From contig NZ_CP086239.1 in the NCBI RefSeq assembly GCF_026650985.1, forward strand, positions 1,116,001 through 1,180,000: a stretch of 64,000 bases of DNA. Reading direction: 5' to 3'. Below, piece by piece: positions 37,381-45,759 of the stretch. The first letter of the stretch is position 1. Each line of letters opens with the position of its first letter. A model generated the notes under the pieces. That model worked only from the letters and a program-made list of their open reading frames with translations. It was not told where the DNA came from and did not search any database. The DNA is from Clostridium estertheticum (GTDB taxonomy: Bacteria; Bacillota; Clostridia; Clostridiales; Clostridiaceae). The position numbers and the translations under genes were made by a program.

Positions 37381-39276
37381 TTGATAATGACAAAAATATT
37401 AGATGCTCAGGAATTCATATATAATGGAAATGACTTAGGTGCTGTTTATTCTAAAGAAAATACAATATTTAAAGTATGGGCACCTACCATAGATAAAATA
37501 TCAGTAATAGTTTATGAATCATTCGATGATTACTTAGGAAAAAAACATGAGATGATTAAGGTAGAAAAAGGAGTTTGGGAACTTAAACTTGTTGGTAATT
37601 ACAAAAATAAATACTATAATTATTTAGTATTAAATGATGGTATAGAAAGAGAAACGCCAGATATATATACTAAAGGTGCAAGTGTTAATGGTGAAAAGGG
37701 CATGATTATTGATTTTCCTTCTATAAATCCAGATAACTGGGAAAATCACAAACGACCTGCAGCAATTAATAGAACTGAATCAATTATATACGAGATTCAT
37801 ATTAGAGATTTTTCATCATCAGAATATTCAGGAATGAAAAATAAAGGGAAATATTTAGCTTTTACTGAGAAAAATACTAAAACGCCTATAGATGTTATTA
37901 CAGGACTCGACCATCTCAAAGACTTAGGAATAACCCATGTTCATCTATTACCTGTCTTTGATTTTGCAAGCGTAGATGAAAGCACAGAAGAATATAATTG
38001 GGGATACGATCCATATTTATATAATGTTCCTGAAGGTTCATATGCTACGGATGCTCATGATGGTACCGTACGAATTAGAGAATTCAAAACTATGGTCCAA
38101 GCCTTGCATGAAAATGGTATTAATGTAATTATGGATGTTGTATATAATCACACTTTTACTAAAATAAATTCTCCGATGGATATCTTAGTTCCAAAATATT
38201 ATTATAGAACAGATGATTATGGCAACTATACAAATGGCTCTGGTTGTGGAAATGAAATTGCATCAGAAAAACCAATGGTTAGAAAATTTATAGTTGATAG
38301 TATTAAGTTCTGGGCTCAGGAATACAAAATAGATGGTTTCAGATTTGATTTGATGGCACTTGAGGATATTGGCACTATGAAAGAGATTGAAAATCAAGTT
38401 AAAAGTATTAATTCGAACATTATTCTTTATGGCGAACCATGGACAGGAGGGACATCTTCATTACCACAGGAGATGCAGATGAAAAAAGGTAGTCAAAAGG
38501 GCATGCAAGTATCTGTATTTAATGATGATTTAAGAAATGCATTAAAGGGGGATAGTGATGGGGCTAGTTTAGGGTTTGTTAACGGTGGAAAAGGTTTTGA
38601 GTTAGAAATCAAGAAAGGTATTGTAGGTGGAATCAAATATAACAATGATATATGCAATTTCACACAAAATCCTGGAGAATCCATAAACTATGTAAGCGCT
38701 CATGATAACTTATGCTTGTATGATAAATTTGAGAAAAGCAATCCTCATAATACTCCATTTGAAAGAGAAAAAATGAATAGGTTAGCATTGTCCATAGTTC
38801 TTACATCCCAAGGAATTCCTTTTATCCAAGGTGGAACAGAAATATTAAGGACTAAACAAGGAAACCATAACAGTTATAATGCTGGAGACATGATTAATAA
38901 AATAAGTTGGAATAGAAAATCTGTATTTTCAGAAACTTATGAATATATTAAGGGACTTATTGCTTTAAGGAAAAGTCAAAAGGTTTTGACTTTAGACAAT
39001 GAAAATGATGTAAGAAAATCGTTGAAATTTCTAGACTCACCGTGTAACAGCGTTGCATATGAATTAACTTCAACTTTTGCAGGTAATTATGATAATTTAC
39101 TTATAATTCATAATGCTAACAATAATGAGATTAAATTTATTATGCCAGATACTGATGAATGGATAATTATAGCAAATGAATTCGAGGTAAATGTGCTCGG
39201 TGTATGTAAAGGTGATAAAACATGTCATAATGAGATAATTGTACCCGCTATTTCTAGCATTATATTATGTAAATAG
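37381..39276 (+). CDS. pulA: Type I pullulanase (cytoplasmic, GH13)
   Basis: Debranching enzyme that cuts alpha-1,6 links in pullulan, limit dextrins or glycogen; 631 residues and no signal peptide, so probably intracellular. A CBM48 domain (about 10-105) precedes the GH13 barrel. The pullulanase motif YNWGYDP is present. Catalytic residues are intact: DVVYNH, nucleophile Asp323 in GFRFDLMA, acid/base Glu352 in YGEPW and His441-Asp442 in SAHDN. The TTG at 37381 lies 6 nt after GGAG; an ATG at 37387 is the alternative start. It would feed maltodextrin metabolism and the glucokinase at 31.5 kb. Confidence 0.93.
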   Translation: MIMTKILDAQEFIYNGNDLGAVYSKENTIFKVWAPTIDKISVIVYESFDDYLGKKHEMIKVEKGVWELKLVGNYKNKYYNYLVLNDGIERETPDIYTKGASVNGEKGMIIDFPSINPDNWENHKRPAAINRTESIIYEIHIRDFSSSEYSGMKNKGKYLAFTEKNTKTPIDVITGLDHLKDLGITHVHLLPVFDFASVDESTEEYNWGYDPYLYNVPEGSYATDAHDGTVRIREFKTMVQALHENGINVIMDVVYNHTFTKINSPMDILVPKYYYRTDDYGNYTNGSGCGNEIASEKPMVRKFIVDSIKFWAQEYKIDGFRFDLMALEDIGTMKEIENQVKSINSNIILYGEPWTGGTSSLPQEMQMKKGSQKGMQVSVFNDDLRNALKGDSDGASLGFVNGGKGFELEIKKGIVGGIKYNNDICNFTQNPGESINYVSAHDNLCLYDKFEKSNPHNTPFEREKMNRLALSIVLTSQGIPFIQGGTEILRTKQGNHNSYNAGDMINKISWNRKSVFSETYEYIKGLIALRKSQKVLTLDNENDVRKSLKFLDSPCNSVAYELTSTFAGNYDNLLIIHNANNNEIKFIMPDTDEWIIIANEFEVNVLGVCKGDKTCHNEIIVPAISSIILCK

Positions 39277-39300
39277 CAAAAAGATGTTATTTGTGGAATA

Positions 39301-39340
39301 TACAAAGAAGCTACATTTCTAAAAATGCAGCTTCTTTGTA
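39301..39340. terminator. Bidirectional terminator after pulA
   Basis: Arms 39301-39318 and 39323-39340 pair over 18 bp (one mismatch), loop CTAA; the stem contains AAAGAAGCT/AGCTTCTTT. Confidence 0.85.
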
Positions 39341-39359
39341 TATTATAAAGTACTAAAAC

Positions 39360-39542
39360 CTAAGGTTCTATCTCAATATAGGCTATTGCCTTCTTATTAA
39401 ACAAATATTTTTTACCCATAGTATTGACCTCATGAGGCCTGGTGTTTTCAAAATTATAAAACCAGTTTTTAAATAAATCACTTTCAGATTGTTTTAAATC
39501 CAATATTTCATTTTCACCACTAATAAAAGAAATCGTTAACAT
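39360..39542 (-). CDS. Hypothetical protein (60 aa)
   Basis: Not recognised. A 60-residue protein starting MLTISFISGENEIL, with a central aromatic stretch (FKNWFYNFENTRP) and an apolar C-terminus (KKAIAYIEIEP). The ATG at 39542 stands 8 nt after AAAGGAG. A GTG nine bases upstream is in frame but lies in the ribosome site. It is cytoplasmic by composition. Neighbours give no functional clue. Confidence 0.6.
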   Translation of the reverse strand: MLTISFISGENEILDLKQSESDLFKNWFYNFENTRPHEVNTMGKKYLFNKKAIAYIEIEP

Positions 39543-39710
39543 TTTAGTCACTCCTTTTCAAGTAAATAGTCTCTTACAATATATATTCTATACTGAAAAG
39601 GAATTTCCTCTTTTTTTAACATTTTTTATTTGAAAATATTATGATAATATATACTATAGAAATAATCTTCAGTATTCATTTTAAATTCAAAATTATACAT
39701 ATATATTTAT

Positions 39711-39760
39711 AAAAAAAAGAAACCTTCACTAGAGCTGCAGTAGTGATAGATTTGCTTTTT
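39711..39760 (-). terminator. Terminator of the 22-codon peptide gene
   Basis: On the minus strand, CACTA-CTGCAGCTC-TAGTG with flanking partial pairing is followed by TTTCTTTTTTTT, a strong T-tract. It directly follows the stop codon of the peptide gene. Confidence 0.75.
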
Positions 39761-39765
39761 TATTA

Positions 39766-39834
39766 TTAGTCTAGACATTCCAAACATTCATTTATTACAT
39801 CTTCTGTAATTTCAAATACGTATTCTGTTCTCAT
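39766..39834 (-). CDS. Very short peptide gene (22 aa, acidic, CxxC)
   Basis: A 23-codon frame on the minus strand. AAGGAGGT (39841-39848) lies exactly 6 nt before the ATG, as good a ribosome site as any in the window. An intrinsic terminator follows the stop within about 10 bp. The peptide begins MRTEYVFEITED and ends CLECLD, with Cys17 and Cys20 as a CxxC pair and a net charge of about -6. No family is recognised. It could be a regulatory, metal-binding or precursor peptide, or a leader. Confidence 0.5.
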   Translation of the reverse strand: MRTEYVFEITEDVINECLECLD

Positions 39835-39848
39835 TTAGGCACCTCCTT

Positions 39849-40185
39849 AATAGTATATGGGTACACAAAAAATATTAATTGTAACTCATATAATGCGATT
39901 TAAATTCATGTTATAACAAGCGATATGTTATAAGTGTTATCAGTACGTTATTCAACAAAATTTTAATAAGGGATTCATTAAGAAATTTTCGAATGAAAAG
40001 GGTAAGAATTTAAGCGTGGGTTTTTAAAATTCGTGTCTTCTCTTTTGTTAAGTGATTTAATGATCCAATTTCTAATGCGTTAGCACGTATTAGATAGTTT
40101 GTAAATATTTCATTGTTACTAGGTAACTTTCTAAGTATATAACATTTTAAGAAAAAATGCAAGGAAAACTTTTAATCAAAATAAG
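39849..40185. other. Noncoding stretch between the peptide gene and ywbE
   Basis: About 340 bp with no convincing reading frame. It holds a 9-bp stem TCTAATGCG/CGTATTAGA (40071-40079 with 40086-40094). No promoter matching both boxes was found. Confidence 0.4.
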
Positions 40186-40217
40186 AATCCAATTTATTAT
40201 TAAAAATAAATTGGATT
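40186..40217 (-). terminator. Terminator after ywbE
   Basis: AATCCAATTTATT and AATAAATTGGATT arms around a 6-nt loop; on the minus strand it is followed by CTTATTTTG. Confidence 0.7.
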
Positions 40218-40231
40218 TTAACTATTAAATT

Positions 40232-40447
40232 CTACTTTGAAATAATGGCTTGCACCCTGCCAACTTGGCCATCCTCTAACATAACTTTTATACCTCTATG
40301 ATGTACCGCTGAGTTTGTTAGTATTCTTTGAACTACACCTCTAGTTAATTTAGTTGTTCTCTGGTCCTTTTTTAACACAACATCTACTGTAGTACCAACT
40401 GGTACGTTACTTCTTGTTTGTCCTCTGTTATCATTTTGCGTAATCAT
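40232..40447 (-). CDS. ywbE: YwbE family protein
   Basis: Small conserved protein (71 residues) of the YwbE/DUF2196 family, function unknown. The family pattern is clear: RSNVPVGTTVDVVLKKDQ, TRGVVQRILTNSAVHHRGIK and VMLEDGQVGRVQ. The ATG at 40447 is preferred because it gives the family-length protein and has AAAGGAG 11 nt upstream; a farther ATG at 40486 would add 13 non-conserved residues. It is monocistronic. Confidence 0.9.
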   Translation of the reverse strand: MITQNDNRGQTRSNVPVGTTVDVVLKKDQRTTKLTRGVVQRILTNSAVHHRGIKVMLEDGQVGRVQAIISK

Positions 40448-40669
40448 GAACTTGTAGTCTCCTTTAATAAAATTACTTAAAAGCATATATGTACTCTTTA
40501 ATATAATCTTTATTTACATAAGCTTATATAAAACAATACTCCATATACACTTGTTTTGTCAAAATAATTTTCATTTAGATAAATATTTTCTAATAACTAA
40601 TATAGAATAAAATAAATTAGTATGGAGACCATATAATAGAAAATATTTTTTTAGAAAGGAGGTATTGTG

Positions 40670-41299
40670 ATGTTAGAATCATTATTATTCATACCTAATA
40701 ATCTTTTAAACCCCATTATATCCTCTATCTCTATAATAATTGGTGCCGTTTTAGGTGGCATTTTCAGTTGGTTTATAAATAAAAATTCTACCGCGATATC
40801 AATTAAGACCCAGAGTAAAATTGAAAAGGCCAATAGAGAATACGAGGAGCAAAATAAAGCTTTAAAACTCAATGAGTATGCAACAATAATTCAATTAGAT
40901 ATATGTACAACATTATTTCAAAGCTTAAGAATGTTAAAAGAATTTGATGACCCAAATAAGATCAGCATTTATCCTATACCTATGAATTTTAATTATGCTC
41001 AAGCAATTGTGGCTTTAGCAAAAGATTTTAATCTGAAAGATATTAGTTATATTTATCAATTATATGGAATTATAGAAAAATTATATAATGATACAAAAGG
41101 CTATCATTATGATGAAAAACATTATACTTTAATAAAAGAAGATTATGAGATGTTTATCAAGAAGCTTTATGGGAATAATTTCTTAAGCGTTTTAGAATTT
41201 GACATCGATATAGTTACATATGAAGATTTATATAATAACGAAATTATAAAACTAGGATATAAAAATGTACTTATTAAATTAAATAATATTACTCATTAG
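40670..41299 (+). CDS. Hypothetical membrane-anchored protein (209 aa)
   Basis: Not recognised. One N-terminal transmembrane helix (about residues 14-36, IISSISIIIGAVLGGIFSWF) is followed by a coiled, Lys/Glu-rich segment (KIEKANREYEEQNKALKLNE) and a soluble helical domain. The layout resembles small phage- or defence-associated membrane proteins, but no motif proves this. AAAGGAGG lies upstream; GTG 40667 and ATG 40670 are adjacent. It stands alone. Confidence 0.55.
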   Translation: MLESLLFIPNNLLNPIISSISIIIGAVLGGIFSWFINKNSTAISIKTQSKIEKANREYEEQNKALKLNEYATIIQLDICTTLFQSLRMLKEFDDPNKISIYPIPMNFNYAQAIVALAKDFNLKDISYIYQLYGIIEKLYNDTKGYHYDEKHYTLIKEDYEMFIKKLYGNNFLSVLEFDIDIVTYEDLYNNEIIKLGYKNVLIKLNNITH

Positions 41300-41535
41300 G
41301 TTCTATAATCATGTAAATTAAGATATATTATAATATTAAATAGTAATTTTGATCAAATTCTTTGTTATTTTATAATATTATATTGAAATTATCGAAGAAC
41401 TAAGATAAACTGATTAGTAGAGAACACAACAAGTTGAGTTTGAATATATATAATGAAAATGTGGAAATTATAAATTGGAACATAAATTCTATAGTATCTA
41501 CCATTCTTGATTTGCTGCCGAAGGAGGAAGAATTT

Positions 41536-41694
41536 ATGTCAAGTAATAATATTGAAATGATGAAAAAAATTATTGAGGAAAAGAAAAGGAAAAGTTCTGA
41601 GCAAAGTGGACTTTCAAGAGCTACTAAAGTAATTGGTAAAAAAAGCAAAGCAGCAAGAAGCACTAAAAAAACTGGTGGTTTATTCGATAAATAA
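41536..41694 (+). CDS. Small basic protein (52 aa)
   Basis: Not recognised. The ATG at 41536 follows GGAGG by 8 nt; the longer frame from 41434 has no ribosome site. The 52-residue product is strongly basic, with Lys/Arg/Ser-rich C-terminal half (IGKKSKAARSTKKTGGLF), suggesting nucleic-acid or phosphate contact. A terminator follows at 41771. Confidence 0.55.
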   Translation: MSSNNIEMMKKIIEEKKRKSSEQSGLSRATKVIGKKSKAARSTKKTGGLFDK

Positions 41695-41770
41695 AAAGTT
41701 ACTTTTAATAAGAACTTTGTTACATAAAATGTTTATAAGATAATACCAAAATTTAATTAATATTAATTTG

Positions 41771-41807
41771 AAAATGAGCTCCTATTTTAGGGGTTTTATT
41801 TTTTTTG
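41771..41807 (+). terminator. Terminator after the small basic protein gene
   Basis: Short stem around GCTCC-TATTTTA-GGGGT with A-rich 5' and a TTTTATTTTTTTT tail. Confidence 0.65.
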
Positions 41808-41975
41808 TATTTCTATTAAAATTACTAGTTTAAATTACAATATCAAACTATGGTTAAAGGCTAGTGACAAATTAAAAAGAAAAAAGTTAATATTATAATA
41901 AGCATAATTTTAAGCATATCAAAATATTTATATTATATAAACAATAAAATTCTATAAACAAAATAGGAGGGTTTT

Positions 41976-43124
41976 ATGATATATCTTGATAATGCTGCCA
42001 CAAGTTTTCCTAAACCAGTGGGGGTCTATTCCGAAGTATTAAAGTGCATGAAAAATTATGCTGCAAATCCAGGGAGAGGTTCTTATGATATGGTAATTGA
42101 GGCTTCATCTAAAATTATGGATACAAGGCAAGAGTTAAGTGAACTTTTCAACATTCCTAACCTATTAAACATTGTCTTTACTTGTAATGCTACTGAAGCT
42201 TTAAATATAGGCATAAAAGGGATACTAAAACCAGGAGATCATGTTATTAGTACAGTAATTGAACATAACTCGGTTTTAAGACCATTAAATTACCTAAGTA
42301 AAAAAGGAATAACATTTACTCTTTTAGGTGTTGATGAAAATGGGTATTTAAACATCAATAACCTAAAAAAGAAGATACGTAGAAAAACCAAAGCAATAAT
42401 AATAAACCATACTTCCAATGTATTAGGAACTGTGCAGGATATAAGAAGTATAGGCCAAATTGCAAAACAATCAGGAATAATATTTATGGTTGATGCATCT
42501 CAAAGTGCAGGAGTTATACCAATAGATGTAGTACAAGACAATATCGATTTATTAGCTTTTCCTGGTCATAAAGGATTATATGGCCCACAGGGAACGGGAG
42601 GACTTTATATAAAAGAAGGTGTCAATCTGGATTCGGTTATTCAAGGAGGAACTGGGAGTGATTCACTGTCAATGAATCAACCTGACTTTTTACCTGATAA
42701 GTTTGAAAGTGGAACCTTGAATACACCAGGAATAGCAGGATTGTATGAAGGTTTAAGGTTTATTAAAAAAATAGGGATAGAAAATATAAGAAACCATGAA
42801 ATTATGTTAGTAGAATGTTTAGTAAAAGAATTAAAAAAATTATCTTATATTAAAATTTATGGAGGAACTGAATATGAAAACAGGGGAGCGGTAGTTTCTT
42901 TAAATATAGACAATATAGATGCATCAGAAGTAGGGGATTTGCTTAATAAAAAAGGAATAGCAGTAAGAACTGGTTTTCACTGTGCATCACTAATACACAA
43001 TATAATTGGTACAAGTCAAAGAGGCACAGTTAGAATAAGTCCAGGATATTTTAACAATTTGGAAGAAATTGGAAAGCTTATTAAAACTTTAAAAGATATA
43101 CATGAAAAAAGGCCCCTTTTATAG
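41976..43124 (+). CDS. Class V aminotransferase, cysteine desulfurase family
   Basis: PLP enzyme of 382 residues matching the cysteine desulfurase-like family (TIGR01977-type). MIYLDNAATSFPKP opens the protein. The PLP-aspartate is in VDASQSAGV and the Schiff-base lysine in FPGHKGLYGPQG. The mobile-loop cysteine probably lies in RTGFHCASLIH. No iscU or tRNA-thiolation partner is adjacent, so the sulphur acceptor is unknown. AGGAGG precedes the ATG. Its terminator hairpin begins before the stop. Confidence 0.9.
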   Translation: MIYLDNAATSFPKPVGVYSEVLKCMKNYAANPGRGSYDMVIEASSKIMDTRQELSELFNIPNLLNIVFTCNATEALNIGIKGILKPGDHVISTVIEHNSVLRPLNYLSKKGITFTLLGVDENGYLNINNLKKKIRRKTKAIIINHTSNVLGTVQDIRSIGQIAKQSGIIFMVDASQSAGVIPIDVVQDNIDLLAFPGHKGLYGPQGTGGLYIKEGVNLDSVIQGGTGSDSLSMNQPDFLPDKFESGTLNTPGIAGLYEGLRFIKKIGIENIRNHEIMLVECLVKELKKLSYIKIYGGTEYENRGAVVSLNIDNIDASEVGDLLNKKGIAVRTGFHCASLIHNIIGTSQRGTVRISPGYFNNLEEIGKLIKTLKDIHEKRPLL

Positions 43125-43134
43125 GGCCTTTTTT
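43105..43134 (+). terminator. Terminator overlapping the end of the desulfurase-like gene
   Basis: AAAAAAGGCCC and GGGCCTTTTTT arms around the stop codon. The group II intron begins 7 bp downstream. Confidence 0.85.
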
Positions 43135-43140
43135 AATGTA

Positions 43141-44024
43141 GTGTGCCCGGCATGGGCGTAATCTAACGGGTGAAAGTCCCGAGTGCGGGTTGATAGTGCC
43201 AAGCGCATAGTTGAACACCAAGGGTGTCCTCGGCGACGGGGAATCTGAAGGCAGGTGTATGCAAATCTCTGGTCTGACGAACAGAAATTACATATAAGGC
43301 ATGGTATAATGGGTAAAATTACTATACAAATTGAAGCCCAAAACTATTCAAGAATATACTGTGTAAATGTAGCAGATACATGGAGAGAAAGATTACGGTC
43401 TTACCAGGGGAGAGCTCATGGACATGTTAAGATGTATTTCGATACATGGTTGAAATAAGATTTATCATGAGCAGTCAGCCGATGCCATAGTACCAAGGCA
43501 GTTCTAAAGGTTTTGGGAAGGGATGAACTATAGGAGGTTTTAAAATTTTGAAGAACTCAAAGAAATATGTAGAAATCAGAAAACTTCATAATGAAGGCTA
43601 TCTATGCTATGTAGGGTTGGAAATCCAAGATAACATAGAGAGGATGGATAAATTATTTCAGAATAGCTAATATGAAAACTATAGCAATAGAGCTAGATCA
43701 ATGGTTAAGGAGAAGGATACGCCTCTGTATATGGAAACAATAGAAAAGGGTAAGAACAAGATTTAAGGAACTTAAAAAGAGAGGACTATCAAAACAAAAG
43801 GCTTGGGAATATGCAAATACACGAAGAAGTTATTGGAGAATATCCAAGAGTCCAATTATGAATATTGCATATAAAGATAAAGACCTAGAAAGTCTAGGTC
43901 TAATCAGTATAACAAAATATTATCTTAGAACTTGTTAGTGCTTATAGAACCGCCTTGTACTGAACGGTATGCAGGGTGGTGTGAGAGGTCGGCTAATCAA
44001 ATAATGATTAGCCTCCTACTCGAT
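43141..44024 (+). mobile_element. Degenerate group II intron with internally deleted ORF
   Basis: The 5' end reads GTGTGCCCGGCATGGGCG and continues with the conserved GGTGAAAGTCCCGAG block of domain I. At the 3' end, domain V is seen as an ACCGCC...GGGTGGT hairpin (about 43950-43984). Domain VI is a GGCTAATCA/TGATTAGCC hairpin, and the terminus is CCTACTCGAT. At 884 bp it is far shorter than an intact element (about 2.4-2.8 kb), because most of the reverse-transcriptase ORF in domain IV is gone. It sits just after a terminator, in sense with the upstream gene. Confidence 0.88.
43548..43938 (+). pseudogene. Remnant of group II intron reverse transcriptase/maturase
   Basis: The first piece (TTG 43548 after GGAGG, 40 codons) is an intact-looking N-terminus followed by a stop at 43668. 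A second piece (43672-43938) is the C-terminal maturase/X domain: WLRRRIRLCIWKQ, then a TAG at 43741-43743 where Trp is expected, then KRVRTRFKELKKRGLS and KAWEYANTRRSYWRI. The reverse-transcriptase catalytic domain, including YADD, is deleted. It cannot encode an active maturase. Confidence 0.88.
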
Positions 44025-44032
44025 TGGTATTA

Positions 44033-44566
44033 TTAGCAATTACATTTAGCTTCATTTTCTACTACTAAAGCTGAAAATGTTGGATTGTTAATAACGGTAG
44101 TTCCTGCAGCACCATCCTCAGTAACTGTTACAACTACAGTATACGTGCAACATTCGTCGAAACATGAGTCACTATCACAATCGCAATCACAAACTATGAA
44201 AGTAAAGGCATCAGATCCAGTAGTACCAACTGGTCTAGAAAAAGTCCATACAGGTCCAAGTGCGGTTGCAGTAGTTTGCTTTCTACATTGTTTAAATATT
44301 TGGAAATCAAGGGTTACTTCTGCACCTATAGTAACTATATTACTTGCAAATTCAAACTTAATGCATGGATTACAAAAATGTTCAGTTTTTAAATTAAGCG
44401 TATTAAGCGTAAAGCTAGTAGGCGTAGGAAGTGTAGATGGAATTGTTACTGGGAAGCCTGTTTTGCACTTTAATAAAACTTCATCCTCTTTTTCTTTTTT
44501 CTCTTTTTCTTTTTTACAGCCACAATCTTTTTCATCTTGCCAATTATTTTTTGACATTGAATTCAT
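44033..44566 (-). CDS. Cys-rich probable spore-surface protein (DUF4489-like)
   Basis: A 177-residue protein with a charged Lys/Glu N-terminal stretch after CGCKKEKEKK and a beta-rich body with cysteine clusters (FCNPCIKFEF, CDCDCDSDSCFDECC), ending CNC. The layout resembles the clostridial DUF4489 proteins, which I recall only by architecture. AGGAGG is 9 nt upstream of the ATG. A sigma-K/sigma-E-like promoter (44663-44689) precedes it, so late sporulation expression is likely. There is no signal peptide, as expected for mother-cell-assembled coat or exosporium proteins. Confidence 0.65.
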   Translation of the reverse strand: MNSMSKNNWQDEKDCGCKKEKEKKEKEDEVLLKCKTGFPVTIPSTLPTPTSFTLNTLNLKTEHFCNPCIKFEFASNIVTIGAEVTLDFQIFKQCRKQTTATALGPVWTFSRPVGTTGSDAFTFIVCDCDCDSDSCFDECCTYTVVVTVTEDGAAGTTVINNPTFSALVVENEAKCNC

Positions 44567-44662
44567 ATATTAATTCCTCCTAAATTTTAATTCATGATAT
44601 TTAGTAAAAAGAATTCCAAATGTACTGTTTATAGGGGTGGATATATTAGAATTCTTATACTA

Positions 44663-44689
44663 TAATGTATGAGTTTGAACTGTAAAAGT
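44663..44689 (-). promoter_or_regulatory. Sigma-K/sigma-E-type promoter
   Basis: On the minus strand: AC (44688-44689), 16-nt spacer, CATACATTA (44663-44671). It fits the sigma-K pattern AC-N16-CATAnnnTA; CATACA also fits sigma-E. Confidence 0.6.
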
Positions 44690-44720
44690 TCTAGTTATTT
44701 TAAAACTTTTTAGAAATTAC

Positions 44721-45485
44721 TTACTCATCCTCTTCTTCACATTCATCATCAAACAAAGGCCTAAGTTTTTGATCTGGGAAGAACTTTGGAACCGGTGCTC
44801 TATCAAATTTTTCACAAGGATTTTCTTCAAACTCCTCTTCGCATTGACAAGGTACTGGGCAATATCCATATGCAGGAATTAATAGTTGAACAATTAGCTC
44901 ACATTTTACAATAAGATGAAATCCTATTGTTACATCTAAAACACTATTATTACAATCATCTTTGCAAAAGATTCCATCTAAACATTCTGCTACTAATTCA
45001 AGTTTTATAATATCAGAATCAAGATCACTGGATTTACCAGTTGAAACTGTTGTAGCAGATATTTGTGCTATTGAATCTGGACAATATAGTTTTGATATAA
45101 CTTCTGTACGATTAATTTCATAAAACTCACATTTTGTTTCTCCATCACAATTTATAAACTCTGCATAAAATGAAATTACAAAGCAAACTATTACTTTCTT
45201 ATAACTAGGATTTTTCTTTAATGGAATTTTTTCTACTGAAATTAGCTTTAAATTAAAATCCCTGCACCCTGTAAATACTCTTGGATTGTCAAGAGGGTCA
45301 CTTCTTAATTCTGCATCTGTATCTACGGTATCTGGTCCGCACCCAAAAACTAAACACCTTTTAATTAGACATTGGTCAAATACTTTTGGAATTTCAACAC
45401 ATACCAACTCGGCTGGATCAGGAAGGTGTCCTTGTTTGTTAACAACACCAGGTCTTGCAATAAAGTCATTATGAGTAATAGACAT
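44721..45485 (-). CDS. Cys-rich spore-surface-like protein, tandem paralogue 1
   Basis: A 254-residue acidic, cysteine-rich protein without signal peptide. It begins with ITHNDFIARPGVVNKQG and ends in an acidic tail (DDECEEEDE). The core VEKIPLKK...YKKVIVCFVISFY and KCELIVQLLIPAYGYCPVPC resembles SPOCS/DUF3794-type domains of clostridial spore proteins (tentative). It is roughly 80 percent identical by eye to the neighbour at 45760-46503, indicating tandem duplication including the upstream region. A sigma-K-like promoter precedes it. Confidence 0.7.
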   Translation of the reverse strand: MSITHNDFIARPGVVNKQGHLPDPAELVCVEIPKVFDQCLIKRCLVFGCGPDTVDTDAELRSDPLDNPRVFTGCRDFNLKLISVEKIPLKKNPSYKKVIVCFVISFYAEFINCDGETKCEFYEINRTEVISKLYCPDSIAQISATTVSTGKSSDLDSDIIKLELVAECLDGIFCKDDCNNSVLDVTIGFHLIVKCELIVQLLIPAYGYCPVPCQCEEEFEENPCEKFDRAPVPKFFPDQKLRPLFDDECEEEDE

Positions 45486-45539
45486 ATATTATCCTCCTTT
45501 TATGTTAAGTGATACACTACTAATTCGTGTTCTCTATTT

Positions 45540-45566
45540 TATAATATGCAGTTGCCTATAAGTTGT
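45540..45566 (-). promoter_or_regulatory. Sigma-K-type promoter of paralogue 1
   Basis: Minus strand: AC (45565-45566), 16-nt spacer, CATATTATA (45540-45548). Confidence 0.65.
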
Positions 45567-45628
45567 GATTAATATATTGTTTGATTAAAATAAATAGTTT
45601 TTAAGTGTTAATTTTAAATTAGATTATT

Positions 45629-45658
45629 AAAAAAAGGCCCTTTTTTAGAGCCTTTTTA
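45629..45658. terminator. Terminator between the paralogues
   Basis: AAAAAGGC and GCCTTTTT arms with T-runs on both strands, downstream of paralogue 2 on the minus strand. Confidence 0.75.
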
Positions 45659-45759
45659 TCTATTCAAGCACTAACAGCAATGGTGGTTAACTTATGCTGT
45701 TAGTATTTCATTGCAATAAATGTAGTGAAAGTAGTTATGGGGTACAATATAAATGTCAC

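Noticed and set aside
43255-43458. 67-codon open frame inside the group II intron
   Set aside because: It lies in ribozyme domains I-IV sequence, has no ribosome site and does not match the intron ORF, which starts at 43548.
44085-44573. 162-codon plus-strand open frame
   Set aside because: It mirrors the Cys-rich gene on the minus strand; its Ser/Thr/Val-rich translation is a by-product of that gene's codons.
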